Assembly (NCBI RefSeq): GCF_000621625.1
Contig: NZ_KK211318.1
Span: forward strand, 1 to 64,000
Reading direction: 5' to 3'
DNA: 64,000 nt
DNA from: Crocinitomix catalasitica ATCC 23190
Lineage (GTDB): Bacteria > Bacteroidota > Bacteroidia > Flavobacteriales_D > Crocinitomicaceae
Part shown: positions 17,247-26,952 of the stretch, in pieces
Numbering within the stretch: position 1 is the first letter of the stretch
Layout of the letters: each line of letters starts with the position of its first letter
Notes under the pieces: model-generated
The model's input: only the letters and a program-made list of their open reading frames with translations
What the model was told of the DNA's origin: nothing
Databases searched by the model: none
Program-made: the position numbers and the translations under genes

Positions 17247-18614
17247 ATGGCAAAACTTCAGAAAAATTTCATTCCAATTCAGCTCATTTTATGGTTGCTT
17301 TTTGCAGGACTTATCTTGTCAATCGGCTATTTTACTGAGCGTACAGATTTTTACTTCTTCATTTCTCAATATTTAGCAGCCTTTTTTATTTTTTATCTAA
17401 TTTGGTTGAAATTAGGTCAGTATAATTTTAAATCGATACTATTTGGGGTCATAATTTTGCGATTATTGCTAATTTTTGCCTTGCCAGAGTTGTCAAATGA
17501 CTTTTATCGTTTCATTTGGGATGGTGAAATCATGACGAAAGGAATTAATCCGTTTGCTTATACACCAAACGAATTGATCAGTCATATTGGCTTTATGGAT
17601 AGTGCTTATATGCGGGAACTTTATCATGGAATGGGCGAATTATCACAACGCCATTATTCTTGCTATCCTGTATTGAATCAATTTTTATTCTTAATCCCTA
17701 CATTATTCACGGATTCTGTTGTTACTAATGTAATCTTACTGAAAATAATAGTTATTCTAGCTGACATTGGTGCGGTTTTCTTTGCCTTAAAAATTGCCAA
17801 AATTTTAAAGATAGAAACGAATAAAATTTGGCTGTATTTCTTAAATCCATTCATTATACTCGAATTCTCAGGGAATTTACATTTTGAAGGAGTGATGATA
17901 TTCTTCTTACTTGGTGCTGTTTATTTTGTACTTAAACAGAATTGGTGGATGGGTGGTGTCATGCTTGGATTGGCGATTCAAGTTAAATTAATTCCTTTGA
18001 TGTTATTGCCTTTTTTCTTTAAAAAGTTAGGATTCAAAAATTCTGTTGGATTTACAGCAATGACCTTATTTGTAACCTTGGCGATAGGGGCAATATTATT
18101 GAACGAATCTTATATGGCGAATATGTTAGCAAGTATCAACGAGTATTTTGTGAGTTTCGAATTTAATGCTTCTGTTTTTTATATTATTCGTGAAATCGGC
18201 TTTCAAACACATGGTTATGATACTGTTCGAACAGTTGGTCCATTTCTTTCTAAAATGGCGGCTGTTTTAATTTTATTGCTAGCCGTTTTTAGAGCATATA
18301 GAAATGATTTAGATTTGTTGAAAGGGATCATGTTTGCCTTCCTAATTTATTATACTTTTGCAACAACTGTTCATCCATGGTATATCGCATTGATTCTGAT
18401 ATTTTCAGTTTTCACTACCTATAAATTTGGATTGGTTTGGTCGCTTGTTGCCATGTTAAGTTACTTTGCATATGGCAATGCCGATTTTAACGAGAGTCCA
18501 ATTTTACTGATAGCGGAATATGTATTAGTCTTTGGTGTATTAGCTTTTGAAATCTATAAATATTGGGATAAAGAAGCGATTGGTTTGCAGTTAAAAACAT
18601 TTTTTAAGCAATAA
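17247..18614 (+). CDS. Polytopic glycosyltransferase, GT87/mannosyltransferase-like
   Basis: 455 residues from MAKLQKNFIPIQ; the frame is open further upstream to 17154 but that part overlaps the divergent gene and has no likely start. About ten to twelve membrane segments are visible. The first large loop carries NDFYRFIWDGEIMTKGINPFAYTP, the acidic and WDG...NPF pattern of polyprenyl-phosphate-dependent GT-C enzymes such as the DUF2029/GT87 and PIG-M-like families. These transfer mannose or related sugars from a lipid-phosphate donor at the membrane. Acceptor and sugar cannot be read from the sequence. It leads an apparent operon with the STM3941-type gene, bshB1 and bioA. Confidence 0.78.
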   Translation: MAKLQKNFIPIQLILWLLFAGLILSIGYFTERTDFYFFISQYLAAFFIFYLIWLKLGQYNFKSILFGVIILRLLLIFALPELSNDFYRFIWDGEIMTKGINPFAYTPNELISHIGFMDSAYMRELYHGMGELSQRHYSCYPVLNQFLFLIPTLFTDSVVTNVILLKIIVILADIGAVFFALKIAKILKIETNKIWLYFLNPFIILEFSGNLHFEGVMIFFLLGAVYFVLKQNWWMGGVMLGLAIQVKLIPLMLLPFFFKKLGFKNSVGFTAMTLFVTLAIGAILLNESYMANMLASINEYFVSFEFNASVFYIIREIGFQTHGYDTVRTVGPFLSKMAAVLILLLAVFRAYRNDLDLLKGIMFAFLIYYTFATTVHPWYIALILIFSVFTTYKFGLVWSLVAMLSYFAYGNADFNESPILLIAEYVLVFGVLAFEIYKYWDKEAIGLQLKTFFKQ

Positions 18615-18625
18615 AAAGAATTTGA

Positions 18626-19153
18626 ATGACTACAGCTACTTTGGTTAGAATCAATAAAAATAGAGTACTTCGACAAATTGTTATTTATATCTCATTGGGT
18701 TTATTGTCTATAATAGGATTCTTTTATATCGCAGAAACGCAAGATTATTTTTCACCGCTTATCTTCAAAACGATTGGTTTTATCCTCTTCGCTATTTTTG
18801 GTGTTGTAGCCGGGACATTTATTAATCAATATCGAACAGAAAATGCGGGAATCCAATTCGATAAAAACGGTATTTCGGATCTTACATCATCAATTTCTGT
18901 TGGTTTAATTCCTTGGAAAAGCATCACGGGCTTCACTTGGCTTGATGATAAAACAGTTTTAGTATTGGTAAAGAATCCGGAAGTGTTTATTGAGGAGGCA
19001 AAGAATGGAGCGATTAAAAAATTACTTGAACAGAATTTAAAACTGAATAAAACTCCCATTTTAATTAATTGGGGAGCTTTAGAGCAATATGAGGGTGGTT
19101 TTGAAGCGATCTGTACAGCATATTACTCAAAGTATGGCAAACAAAAAAAATAA
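18626..19153 (+). CDS. STM3941 family protein (two membrane segments, PH-like domain)
   Basis: 175 residues. Two membrane segments near 20-40 and 48-66 are followed by a soluble half with GIQFDKNGISDLTSSISVG and IPWKSITGFTW, the pattern of the STM3941 family and of bacterial PH-like domains. Function unknown. It starts 11 bases after the glycosyltransferase, and its stop is one base before the bshB1 start, so it is probably part of one transcript. Confidence 0.7.
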   Translation: MTTATLVRINKNRVLRQIVIYISLGLLSIIGFFYIAETQDYFSPLIFKTIGFILFAIFGVVAGTFINQYRTENAGIQFDKNGISDLTSSISVGLIPWKSITGFTWLDDKTVLVLVKNPEVFIEEAKNGAIKKLLEQNLKLNKTPILINWGALEQYEGGFEAICTAYYSKYGKQKK

Positions 19154-19154
19154 T

Positions 19155-19871
19155 ATGAAAGTAGATTTTGTTGCGATTGGTGCTCACCCTGATGATGTTG
19201 AATTATCAGCGGCAGGAACATTGATGAAGGAGATAGAACAAGGTAAAACGGTTGCTTTAATTGATTTAACTGAAGGAGAATTAGGATCTAGAGGAACCAT
19301 TGAAACGAGATACGAAGAAGCGGCAGCTGCGAGCAAGATAATGGGGGTAACCGATCGTGTTAACCTGAATTTAGGTGACGGTTTTTTTGATTTATCGCAA
19401 GAGAATAAAATTAAAATTATTGAGCAAATTCGTTATTACCAGCCAGAGGTTGTTTTTGTCAATGCAAAATCTGACCGTCATCCTGATCATGGCAGAGGAG
19501 CACAATTAGCCAAAGAGGCATGTTTTCTTTCTGGATTGGTAAAAATTGAAACGAGTTATGAAGGCGCACCTCAAAAACCTTGGCGACCGAAAATCGTTTT
19601 GGGTTATATTCAAGACCGTTATTTAGAACCTAATTTTGTTGTAGATATCACGGCACAAGTACCTAAGAAAATTGAAGCTATTTTAGCGTATAAGACACAA
19701 TTCTATAATCCTGATGCAGAAGGACCACAAACACCAATTTCAGGTGAAGATTTTATCGACTTTTTAAAAGGTCGTTGGGCCGGATTCGGTCGAAGTATTG
19801 GTGTGGATTATGCAGAAGGATTTACCGTAGATCGTACCATTGGAATTAAAACTATTTCAGACATTATATAA
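19155..19871 (+). CDS. bshB1: Bacillithiol biosynthesis deacetylase BshB1
   Basis: 238 residues from MKVDFVAIGAHPDDVEL, matching the family start; longer readings run into the upstream gene. The zinc site is AHPDD (His11, Asp13, Asp14) with a further His in DRHPDHGRGA. This PIG-L type enzyme removes acetate from GlcNAc-malate to give GlcN-malate, the second step towards the thiol bacillithiol. PIG-L relatives with other substrates exist, but RGTIETRYEEAAAASKIMGV and the length are as in BshB1. BshA and BshC are not in the window. The gene follows the STM3941-type stop after one base. Confidence 0.9.
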   Translation: MKVDFVAIGAHPDDVELSAAGTLMKEIEQGKTVALIDLTEGELGSRGTIETRYEEAAAASKIMGVTDRVNLNLGDGFFDLSQENKIKIIEQIRYYQPEVVFVNAKSDRHPDHGRGAQLAKEACFLSGLVKIETSYEGAPQKPWRPKIVLGYIQDRYLEPNFVVDITAQVPKKIEAILAYKTQFYNPDAEGPQTPISGEDFIDFLKGRWAGFGRSIGVDYAEGFTVDRTIGIKTISDII

Positions 19872-19880
19872 TTCATTATT

Positions 19881-21152
19881 TTGATAGAAAAAGACAAACA
19901 GTATATTTGGCACCCATTTACTCAAGCATTTAATGCTGTAGATCCTTTACCTATTGTTCGAGCAGAAGGTATTTGGTTATACGAAGAAGGGGAGAAGAAG
20001 TATATGGATGTTAATTCATCTTGGTGGACAATCAATCACGGACATGGGAATCCTTATTTAATCAAAAAAATTAGTGAACAATTTTCAAAAATTGATCATG
20101 TGATTTTTGCAGGAGTTACACATCCAATTGCTGTTGAGGCAGCTGAACGTGTCGTGAATTATTTGCCGGAACAATTTTCAAAGGTTTTTTTCTCAGATAA
20201 CGGCTCAACTAGTGTAGAAGTCGGTTTGAAAATGATATATCAGTACTGGTATAATAAAGGGGAGTCTAAAAAAAGATTCTTAGCGATTGAAGGTGCTTAT
20301 CATGGTGATACTTTTGGAGCGATGAGTGTTGGACAACGCGGTTTTTTTAATGAACCCTTCGAGCATTTATTTTTTGATGTTGATTTTATTCCTTTTCCTA
20401 CGGATGATAATTGGCAGGATGTCATCAATCAAACCAGAGCTTTATTCGAAACTAAAGAATTTGCTGGATTTATATTCGAGCCATTGATTCAAGGTGCTGC
20501 AGGAATGCGGATTTATAAAGCGGAATGGCTAGATGCTTTAATTGCTTTAGCGAAAGAATTTGATGTACTTACTATAGCGGACGAAGTGATGACTGGTTTT
20601 TATAGAACAGGAACCATGTTTGCAATTAATCAAATTCAGCAAGAACCAGATATTATTTGTTTATCTAAAGGGATCACAGGTGGAATTCTGCCTATTGGTT
20701 TCACGGTCGCTACAGAGGCCATATTTGACGCTTTCTTAAGTGAGCAAACATCCAAAGCATTATTACACGGGCATTCCTTTACAGGTAATCCTATGGCTTG
20801 TGCGGCTATCTGTGCATCACTTGATCTATTTGAACAAGGTGATTCACTAAAAGGAGTTGAAATGTTGACGAAGTCTCATCTCAAATTCATTGAGAAATAC
20901 AAAGACCATCCTAAAATTAAGGATGTCAAATCGATTGGAACAATATTAAGTATTGAGGTTGAAATAGGGGCGGAGACAACTTATTTTGCAGGAATAAGAC
21001 AAGAAGCATTTGCCTTTTTCTTAGAAAATGATTTGTTCTTAAGACCATTGGGGAATATTATTTTTATCAATCCTCCATATTGTATCACAGCTGAGGAGTT
21101 GGAATATACTTATGATAAGATTATAGAGTTTTTGACGGAGAGAGTTCGATAG
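19881..21152 (+). CDS. bioA: Adenosylmethionine-8-amino-7-oxononanoate aminotransferase
   Basis: 423 residues. Start is TTG at 19881: a stop in frame at 19869-19871 leaves no upstream ATG, and the N-terminal KDKQYIWHPFTQ is typical of BioA and must be included. Class-III aminotransferase features are SSWWTINHGHGNP, EGAYHGDTFGAMSV, ADEVMTGFYRTG and the PLP lysine in CLSKGITGGILP. SSWW and WHPFTQ favour BioA over other class-III enzymes. It transfers an amino group from S-adenosylmethionine to KAPA in biotin synthesis. The gene begins nine bases after bshB1. The biotin ligase birA lies at 42331; no other bio gene is visible. Confidence 0.93.
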   Translation: MIEKDKQYIWHPFTQAFNAVDPLPIVRAEGIWLYEEGEKKYMDVNSSWWTINHGHGNPYLIKKISEQFSKIDHVIFAGVTHPIAVEAAERVVNYLPEQFSKVFFSDNGSTSVEVGLKMIYQYWYNKGESKKRFLAIEGAYHGDTFGAMSVGQRGFFNEPFEHLFFDVDFIPFPTDDNWQDVINQTRALFETKEFAGFIFEPLIQGAAGMRIYKAEWLDALIALAKEFDVLTIADEVMTGFYRTGTMFAINQIQQEPDIICLSKGITGGILPIGFTVATEAIFDAFLSEQTSKALLHGHSFTGNPMACAAICASLDLFEQGDSLKGVEMLTKSHLKFIEKYKDHPKIKDVKSIGTILSIEVEIGAETTYFAGIRQEAFAFFLENDLFLRPLGNIIFINPPYCITAEELEYTYDKIIEFLTERVR

Positions 21153-21294
21153 TTTAGTTCATCTGGTTGTTTATTCTTTGTAAATCATTGTTCAGGATGG
21201 TCGCTATAGGTTGATCACGTGAAGTAAATCTCTTTAAACCAGTTCCGCACGTCAATGGGGGGGCGCTAACTGTATTTTGAATAAACTATTTTAA

Positions 21295-21390
21295 GGGGTA
21301 AGTCCTGAAGGGACGATTTAAAATGGCGGAGGAAGTATTCTTTCGATCACAAGCATGTAATCAGTAGTTTTAAAACCCTGTATGGGTGGA
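21295..21390. repeat. REP-like hairpin pair related to the RAYT-flanking repeats
   Basis: GTCC-TGAAG-GGAC lies at 21302-21314 and ACCC-TGTAT-GGGT at 21375-21387. The second 13-mer, ACCCTGTATGGGT, is identical to the hairpin at 2313-2325 in the left RAYT-flanking repeat. The element is G/C-richer than its surroundings and noncoding, which fits a dispersed REP-like sequence. Confidence 0.6.
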
Positions 21391-21551
21391 GTAGGGTTTG
21401 AAATTGCAATTTTTAGACTGTAATTGATTTAAAAATGCATCATATTCATAGAAAATGCTGCTAGTTTCCAACAATTGATTTTGATCCTATATCTGCCTCC
21501 ATTCGCATGCAATATTATTAATAGCAATGAATCGACAGGCGTTTTTAATGC

Positions 21552-21587
21552 AAAAAAAAACCTTGCCAAATAATGACAAGGTTTTTT
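21552..21587. terminator. Bidirectional rho-independent terminator
   Basis: AACCTTG and CAAGGTT form the arms, with an A-run before and a T-run after. It serves the minus-strand gene ending at 21606 and, probably, plus-strand transcripts from bioA. Confidence 0.85.
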
Positions 21588-21605
21588 AAATATTTTGAAT
21601 TCGGA

Positions 21606-22331
21606 TTAGTTTACATACTCATTGTAAAACTCCATAAAGATTTCATCTTCTTCGAACCATTGTTTTACTTTACCTAATAAAGTTTTAGCTCCATCTGGTT
21701 GACGTGCATCGATTAAGTATTTTGAATATTCTAAAACACCCATTCTTAGCATTAATAGATCAACTTCACGCCAATCTTCAACACTTGTTACTTCGGCTAA
21801 AGCAGCTTCCGCTTCTTTTAATGCTTCTTTACCACCTGATTTATCTTTCAAGTTGTATTTAGCAGCAGCCATTAAGTATTGCGAACCTACATCCGTTGGA
21901 TCTAATCTTTGAACTTTAATAATTGTACCACGCATACGACTGTAATCGCCAACGTCTACCATATTACGTAATTCTTCAACTACAGCTTCTTTTAGTTCTG
22001 TAAAGTATTTTTTATGCTCGTCAAAAACGCTTCCGTCTTTATCGTTTTTTAAAGCCTTACCAGCATTTTTAATCGCATCATTATAAGCCTTTGGAAAGTC
22101 TTCTTCGTATTTTTGATCCTTAGACATTTCGAAATTTCCTTTTGACGCATATAGATATACAAGCGGATCACTTTTAGTGTCTGAATCCGACATGTATTTT
22201 TCTGCTTTGGATACCAATTTTTGGTAATCACCATCAGCAAAGTAGATCAATAAATCATCATACATTGGAGGTTGGCCATTAACATTAAAGGTGAGCGCAC
22301 CAGCAAATATTATTAAGAATAATTTTTTCAT
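21606..22331 (-). CDS. Secreted helical-repeat (TPR-like) protein, unknown function
   Basis: 241 residues with a signal peptide (MKKLFLIIFAGALTFNVNGQ). The mature part is helical and rich in Lys, Glu and Asp, with TPR-like segments such as AYNDAIKNAGKALKND, GSQYLMAAAKYNLKD and LLMLRMGVLEYSKYLID. Similar soluble TPR-like periplasmic proteins are frequent in Bacteroidota, and their roles are unknown. It has its own terminator. The gap to mutB upstream is 85 bases. Confidence 0.65.
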   Translation of the reverse strand: MKKLFLIIFAGALTFNVNGQPPMYDDLLIYFADGDYQKLVSKAEKYMSDSDTKSDPLVYLYASKGNFEMSKDQKYEEDFPKAYNDAIKNAGKALKNDKDGSVFDEHKKYFTELKEAVVEELRNMVDVGDYSRMRGTIIKVQRLDPTDVGSQYLMAAAKYNLKDKSGGKEALKEAEAALAEVTSVEDWREVDLLMLRMGVLEYSKYLIDARQPDGAKTLLGKVKQWFEEDEIFMEFYNEYVN

Positions 22332-22416
22332 AGCAATTGTAAAATTTTAATAGATATAACTCAATTATAATGCCTAAAGTTACAAAATTGTATTTATTAA
22401 CGAAATTTTAACAAGA

Positions 22417-24549
22417 CTAATCTTTGTAGAATTTCAATAATATATTTAGGACATCTATAGCAGCTTTTGCAATTTTTGTGCCAGGTCCAAAAATACCCAT
22501 CACACCTTGCTTGTATAAAAAGTCGTAATCCTGCGCTGGTATTACTCCTCCAACGATTACCATTATGTCTCCACGACCATTTTTTTCTAGCTCAGCAATC
22601 ACTGCTGGAATTAGGGTTTTATGCCCTGCAGCTAATGAACTTACACCAATTAAATGAACGTCATTCTCTATGGCTTGTTTAACAGCTTCTTCGGGAGTTT
22701 GAAACAAGGGACCAATGTCAACGTCGAATCCGATATCGGCAAATGAAGTAGAGATGACTTTTGCCCCTCTATCGTGCCCATCTTGGCCCATTTTAGCGAC
22801 CATTATTCTCGGTCGACGACCTTCTAACTTACTGAATTTATCAGCCAATAATTTTGCTTCATTGAACTCTTTGTCTCCCATAGCCTCTTTAGAATAAACG
22901 CCAGAAATTGATCTTATTTTCGCTTCGTATCGACCAAAAACTTCTTCCATTGCGTCTGAAATCTCGCCTAATGTAGCTCTTTTTCTAGCGCAATCTACCG
23001 CTAATGCTAGCAGGTTGTCGTCAGATTTAGCTCCGGCTGTTAAGGCAGCTAAGGCAGCTTTAACGTCGGCATCGTTTCTATTCGCCTTGGTATGATTCAG
23101 TTTTTCAATCTGTGATTTACGAACTTCGGTATTGTCAATTTCTAAAATTTCTATGGCATCTTCCTTCTCTCTAATAAACCTGTTAACACCAACGATAATA
23201 TCTTTATTCGAGTCAATTTTTGCTTGCTTACGAGCCGCCGCTTCTTCAATACGAATCTTTGGAATGCCGGCTTCAATTGCTTTGGCCATTCCTCCTAACG
23301 ATTCAATTTCTCTTAAATGTTCCCAAGCTTTATCAACCAAATCGGAAGTTAATTTTTCCACATAATAAGAACCGGCCCAAGGATCGATTATTTTGGTAAT
23401 TCCTGTTTCTTCTTGTAAATAGATCTGCGTATTCCTTGCAATTCTAGCTGAGAAATCGGTCGGTAAAGCAATGGCTTCATCTAATGCATTGGTATGTAAT
23501 GATTGTGTTCCTCCAAAACTAGCAGCTAAAGCTTCAATACATGTTCGTGCTACATTGTTAAAAGGGTCTTGTTCAGTTAAACTCCATCCAGATGTTTGAC
23601 AATGGGTCCTTAAAGCCAACGACTTGGCATTTTTAGGTTTAAATTCTTCTACCATTTTTGCCCACAATAATCGACCTGCTCTCATTTTTGCAATTTCCAT
23701 AAAATGGTTCATGCCGATTGCCCAGAAGAATGATAAACGCGGAGCAAAGGTGTCAATATCCATTCCAGCAGCAATTCCTGCTTTTATGTATTCCAGTCCA
23801 TCTGCTAATGTATATGCCAATTCTAAATCTGCCGTTGCACCTGCTTCTTGCATGTGATAACCTGAGATAGAAATAGAGTTAAACTTTGGCATAAATTGCG
23901 ATGTATAACTGAAAATATCAGCAATTATTCGCATGGATTGTTTGGGAGGATAGATATAGGTGTTTCGCACCATAAACTCCTTTAGAATGTCATTTTGAAT
24001 GGTACCCGCCAAATCTTTTTTGTCAACACCTTGCTCTTCTGCAGCAACGATATAAAAAGCTAGAATTGGAATAACTGCACCGTTCATTGTCATTGAAACG
24101 GACATTTTATCTAAAGGAATTTGATCGAATAATACTTTCATATCCTCAATCGAATCGATGGCAACACCGGCTTTACCAACATCACCAATCACCCGTTTAT
24201 GATCTGAATCATAGCCTCTATGTGTCGCCAAATCAAAAGCAACAGATAATCCTTTTTGTCCCGCCGCTAAATTCCTACGGTAAAAAGCATTCGATGCTTC
24301 AGCTGTAGAAAATCCTGCATATTGCCGAACTGTCCAAGGACGCATAGTGTACATGGTAGAATATGGGCCACGTAAATTGGGCGCTATTCCAGCTACAAAA
24401 TTGATATGCTCAACTTTTTTGATGTCCTCAGCCGTATAATAATTTTGTAATTTAATTTTTTCAGCTGTTTCAAAATTGACAGCTTTTTCTACAGGTTGTG
24501 CTTGAGCAGATCTAGTAGGTTTGATATGATCGAATTTAACGCGCTGCAT
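22417..24549 (-). CDS. mutB: Methylmalonyl-CoA mutase large subunit
   Basis: 710 residues from [11 protein letters not shown]; the reading from 24591 would add 14 residues overlapping mutA. The substrate TIM-barrel domain holds [20 protein letters not shown] and [18 protein letters not shown]. The C-terminal B12 domain has the lower-ligand His in [10 protein letters not shown] (His592) and SSLAAGHKT. The enzyme interconverts methylmalonyl-CoA and succinyl-CoA with adenosylcobalamin, for propionate metabolism. The start is one base after the mutA stop, so the two are translated together. No meaB or epimerase is visible in the window. Confidence 0.97.
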   Translation of the reverse strand: MQRVKFDHIKPTRSAQAQPVEKAVNFETAEKIKLQNYYTAEDIKKVEHINFVAGIAPNLRGPYSTMYTMRPWTVRQYAGFSTAEASNAFYRRNLAAGQKGLSVAFDLATHRGYDSDHKRVIGDVGKAGVAIDSIEDMKVLFDQIPLDKMSVSMTMNGAVIPILAFYIVAAEEQGVDKKDLAGTIQNDILKEFMVRNTYIYPPKQSMRIIADIFSYTSQFMPKFNSISISGYHMQEAGATADLELAYTLADGLEYIKAGIAAGMDIDTFAPRLSFFWAIGMNHFMEIAKMRAGRLLWAKMVEEFKPKNAKSLALRTHCQTSGWSLTEQDPFNNVARTCIEALAASFGGTQSLHTNALDEAIALPTDFSARIARNTQIYLQEETGITKIIDPWAGSYYVEKLTSDLVDKAWEHLREIESLGGMAKAIEAGIPKIRIEEAAARKQAKIDSNKDIIVGVNRFIREKEDAIEILEIDNTEVRKSQIEKLNHTKANRNDADVKAALAALTAGAKSDDNLLALAVDCARKRATLGEISDAMEEVFGRYEAKIRSISGVYSKEAMGDKEFNEAKLLADKFSKLEGRRPRIMVAKMGQDGHDRGAKVISTSFADIGFDVDIGPLFQTPEEAVKQAIENDVHLIGVSSLAAGHKTLIPAVIAELEKNGRGDIMVIVGGVIPAQDYDFLYKQGVMGIFGPGTKIAKAAIDVLNILLKFYKD

Positions 24550-24550
24550 A

Positions 24551-25891
24551 TTAATTTTCTTTATAATATTCTTCCAATCTAAATAATTCAATTGGAGTAA
24601 AATCAGTATTCTTTATTGCTTGTTCTTTTGGTTCAGTTGCAATCCATTCTTCTGTTGCATTTTTGTATTTATTAATTCCCAAAAATGTTTTTTTACCACT
24701 GTTCAAATCTGCGATGAGTGCATCTTTATTTGTTTGAATGATGGCTTGAACATTGTTTGCTTTCAATTCTACAATTAAACCGCCTTTATTTTCAATATCT
24801 TGGAATAAGATCCAAGATTTTTCTAATAATTGTTCAGTTAAGTTCTCTATATAATAAGAACCACCAGAAGCATCTTTCACTTGAGCAAAATGAGATTCCT
24901 CTTTCAGAATTAATTGAACGTTTTTAGACATTCTTCTCTGAAATTCGAGTTCCTTTTTTTCAGTTACAGCTAAATATTGAATGGTTAATAATTCCGCACC
25001 CCCAATTATCGAAGACATCGCTTGTGTCGTTGCTCTCAATAAATTATTGTGGTGATCATTCCTTGCATGGTGTCGCAATGATGTCACTCCACTTAAGTTG
25101 AATGCTTTTAATTTGTAAGTCGAATCGTATGCGCTGAATACCAACTGTACTAATTCCCTAATCACTCTAAACTTAGCGACATTGACAAAATAGTTGTCAT
25201 TGACAGCCAATTGAATTGTCAATTTAGAATTGATCGTTTCAAGATCAATACCCTCACTTACAAGCGCATGTAAATATTCGTTTAAATGCGAAATCGTAAT
25301 TGCTAATTCTTGTATTGTAGATGCTCCAGCTTCTCCATAAATGGATCCATTAACAAATACAGTTGCATTATTCAAATGCGTCTTGTAAAAACTGATAAAA
25401 TCTGAAAAATCAAAATCATTTTTACCTAAAGCTGCATGATTAGCAAGGATATCAAAATTCAACCTTGTATTTGGGTCAAACTTTGTGCTGACAAATGCTG
25501 AAGGGTTTGTAATTGTAATATCACTTGCGATATGCTCAAAAAGTACATCCTTCGTAATTTTTAGATAATCTTCAGGTGTATCACAAGAAAAACCAATCGC
25601 ATCAACACCATCATTCAGTGCCGATAGAATGATTTTATTCAGATCGTTTGGATCACTCTCATTAAAATACTGCCTAATTCTCCAGCTATTGTCTTTACGA
25701 TAAAGATTTCGACTTAGATCATTCTCCGGAGTTGAAACAGTATTGTCAGCGTGATGAATCGCACTAACCTCCAAATCTGGTTCTGGTTTTGAATTTAAAA
25801 GATCTAAAGGTTTGCCTTTTAAATCCTTTTCAATTTGAATCAGCCATTCGGCTAAATTAATTTTTTTAAATGCTGAAAAAAGTTCATTCAT
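24551..25891 (-). CDS. mutA: Methylmalonyl-CoA mutase small subunit (no B12 domain)
   Basis: 446 residues, about the length of the substrate domain alone. [16 protein letters not shown] corresponds to the substrate-binding part of the large subunit, and [17 protein letters not shown] matches the end of its barrel. There is no DxHxxG motif and no room for a cobalamin domain, so this is the non-catalytic partner of the alpha-beta heterodimer. It is strongly diverged from mutB and shorter than the classical small subunit, which keeps a degenerate B12-like part. A -7 box lies 20 nt upstream. Confidence 0.9.
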   Translation of the reverse strand: MNELFSAFKKINLAEWLIQIEKDLKGKPLDLLNSKPEPDLEVSAIHHADNTVSTPENDLSRNLYRKDNSWRIRQYFNESDPNDLNKIILSALNDGVDAIGFSCDTPEDYLKITKDVLFEHIASDITITNPSAFVSTKFDPNTRLNFDILANHAALGKNDFDFSDFISFYKTHLNNATVFVNGSIYGEAGASTIQELAITISHLNEYLHALVSEGIDLETINSKLTIQLAVNDNYFVNVAKFRVIRELVQLVFSAYDSTYKLKAFNLSGVTSLRHHARNDHHNNLLRATTQAMSSIIGGAELLTIQYLAVTEKKELEFQRRMSKNVQLILKEESHFAQVKDASGGSYYIENLTEQLLEKSWILFQDIENKGGLIVELKANNVQAIIQTNKDALIADLNSGKKTFLGINKYKNATEEWIATEPKEQAIKNTDFTPIELFRLEEYYKEN

Positions 25892-25911
25892 TTTTATTGA
25901 TTTCCTAAGGT

Positions 25912-25919
25912 CAAATATA
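25912..25919 (-). promoter_or_regulatory. Candidate -7 box TATATTTG upstream of mutA
   Basis: Exact TAnnTTTG on the minus strand, 20 nt upstream of the mutA start. It suggests that mutA-mutB is transcribed apart from the mazG unit. Confidence 0.45.
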
Positions 25920-25965
25920 ATTTAATTTATTTGGACTTTGTGCCTTATTCCTATTGAAGACAAGT

Positions 25966-26145
25966 TTAATTGAGATAGTCCATTATTATTTTAACGATTA
26001 CGCCTAAAATTCCACAGGAAGCAATAAATCCTGTTACAAAATAGTATTTAAAAGTGTATCCGTATCTGCCTGCTAATTTGCCACTAATTATAGCCGTTAT
26101 TAAAGATAAGACTAAAACTATTGTGATGGCTTCTGATCCTGTCAT
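25966..26145 (-). CDS. Small two-helix membrane protein coupled to mazG
   Basis: 59 residues, beginning MTGSEAITIV and ending VKIIMDYLN. Two membrane segments are predicted by eye: about 7-22 and 36-54, joined by the basic SGKLAGRYGYTFKYY. The ATG shares its A with the mazG stop (TAATG), a normal sign of translational coupling. Codon use is like that of the neighbours. I do not recognise the family. The gene is short enough to be missed by many length cut-offs. Confidence 0.65.
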   Translation of the reverse strand: MTGSEAITIVLVLSLITAIISGKLAGRYGYTFKYYFVTGFIASCGILGVIVKIIMDYLN

Positions 26146-26912
26146 TATATTTTAGATTTTGAAGCTTCCCAGTATTTATCCATTTCAGAAAGTGGTAAAT
26201 CAGATAATTCTTTATTGTCATTTTTTGATTCAACTTCCATCCATTGGAACCTTTTAATGAATTTTTTATTCGTTTTTTCAAGTGCATCTTCCGGATTTAT
26301 TCCTTTCCATCGAGCATAATTAATCAGTGAGAAAAGGACATCACCAAATTCCTCTTCCATTTTTTGTTCATCCCCGGCCTTCACTTCGTCTTGAAACTCA
26401 TCGATTTCTTCAAGTACCTTGTCCCAAACTTGATCACTGTGTTCCCATTCAAATCCTACCCCTTTAACTTTGTCTTGAATACGTGTTGCTTTAACAAGAG
26501 CAGGTAATGATTTTGGAACGCCTTCTAAAACCGATTTTTTACCTTCTTTTAATTTTAATCTTTCCCAATTGGCTTTTACTTCCTCTTCGGTTGTGACTTT
26601 TACATCACCGTATATATGTGGATGACGATGAACTAATTTATCAGAGATGCCATTGAGTACGTCTGTAATATCAAAAGCACCTTGTTCTGAAGCGATTTTA
26701 GAATAAAAGACCATATGTAACATCAGGTCACCAATTTCGCCTTTCAATTCATCCAAATCATTTTCGATAATAGCATCTGCTAATTCATAAGTTTCTTCGA
26801 TCGTTAGATGGCGTAAAGATGCAAGCGTTTGTTTTTTATCCCATGGACATTTTTCACGTAATTCGTCCATTATATTTAATAAGCGCTCAAACGCTTTTAG
26901 TTTATTAATCAT
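26145..26912 (-). CDS. mazG: Nucleoside triphosphate pyrophosphohydrolase MazG
   Basis: 255 residues, the tandem-domain form. The first MazG domain carries CPWDKKQTLASLRHL, EETYELADAI and GEIGDLMLHMVFYSKI with the metal-binding Glu and Asp residues. The second, near residue 170, has QVWDKVLEEIDEFQDEV and EEEFGDVLFSLINYARW. It removes pyrophosphate from NTPs and dNTPs, in housecleaning or in lowering (p)ppGpp-linked stress. The start is close to the divergent PagL-like gene (40 bases), and a -7 box lies within the gap. The downstream gene is coupled by a TAATG overlap. Confidence 0.95.
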   Translation of the reverse strand: MINKLKAFERLLNIMDELREKCPWDKKQTLASLRHLTIEETYELADAIIENDLDELKGEIGDLMLHMVFYSKIASEQGAFDITDVLNGISDKLVHRHPHIYGDVKVTTEEEVKANWERLKLKEGKKSVLEGVPKSLPALVKATRIQDKVKGVGFEWEHSDQVWDKVLEEIDEFQDEVKAGDEQKMEEEFGDVLFSLINYARWKGINPEDALEKTNKKFIKRFQWMEVESKNDNKELSDLPLSEMDKYWEASKSKI

Positions 26913-26928
26913 TTTTATAAATTTAGCA

Positions 26929-26936
26929 CAAATTTA
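26929..26936 (-). promoter_or_regulatory. Candidate -7 box TAAATTTG upstream of mazG
   Basis: Exact TAnnTTTG on the minus strand, 16 nt upstream of mazG. The divergent gene must share this 40-base space. Confidence 0.45.
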
Positions 26937-26952
26937 GTCTAAACAGCAAACT

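Larger units (their letters stand above)
21153..21605. other. Gene-free stretch with REP-like hairpins
   Basis: About 450 bases between bioA and a minus-strand gene. It contains two hairpins of the RAYT-repeat type (see 21295-21390) and a terminator (21552-21587). No open frame of convincing composition. Confidence 0.6.
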
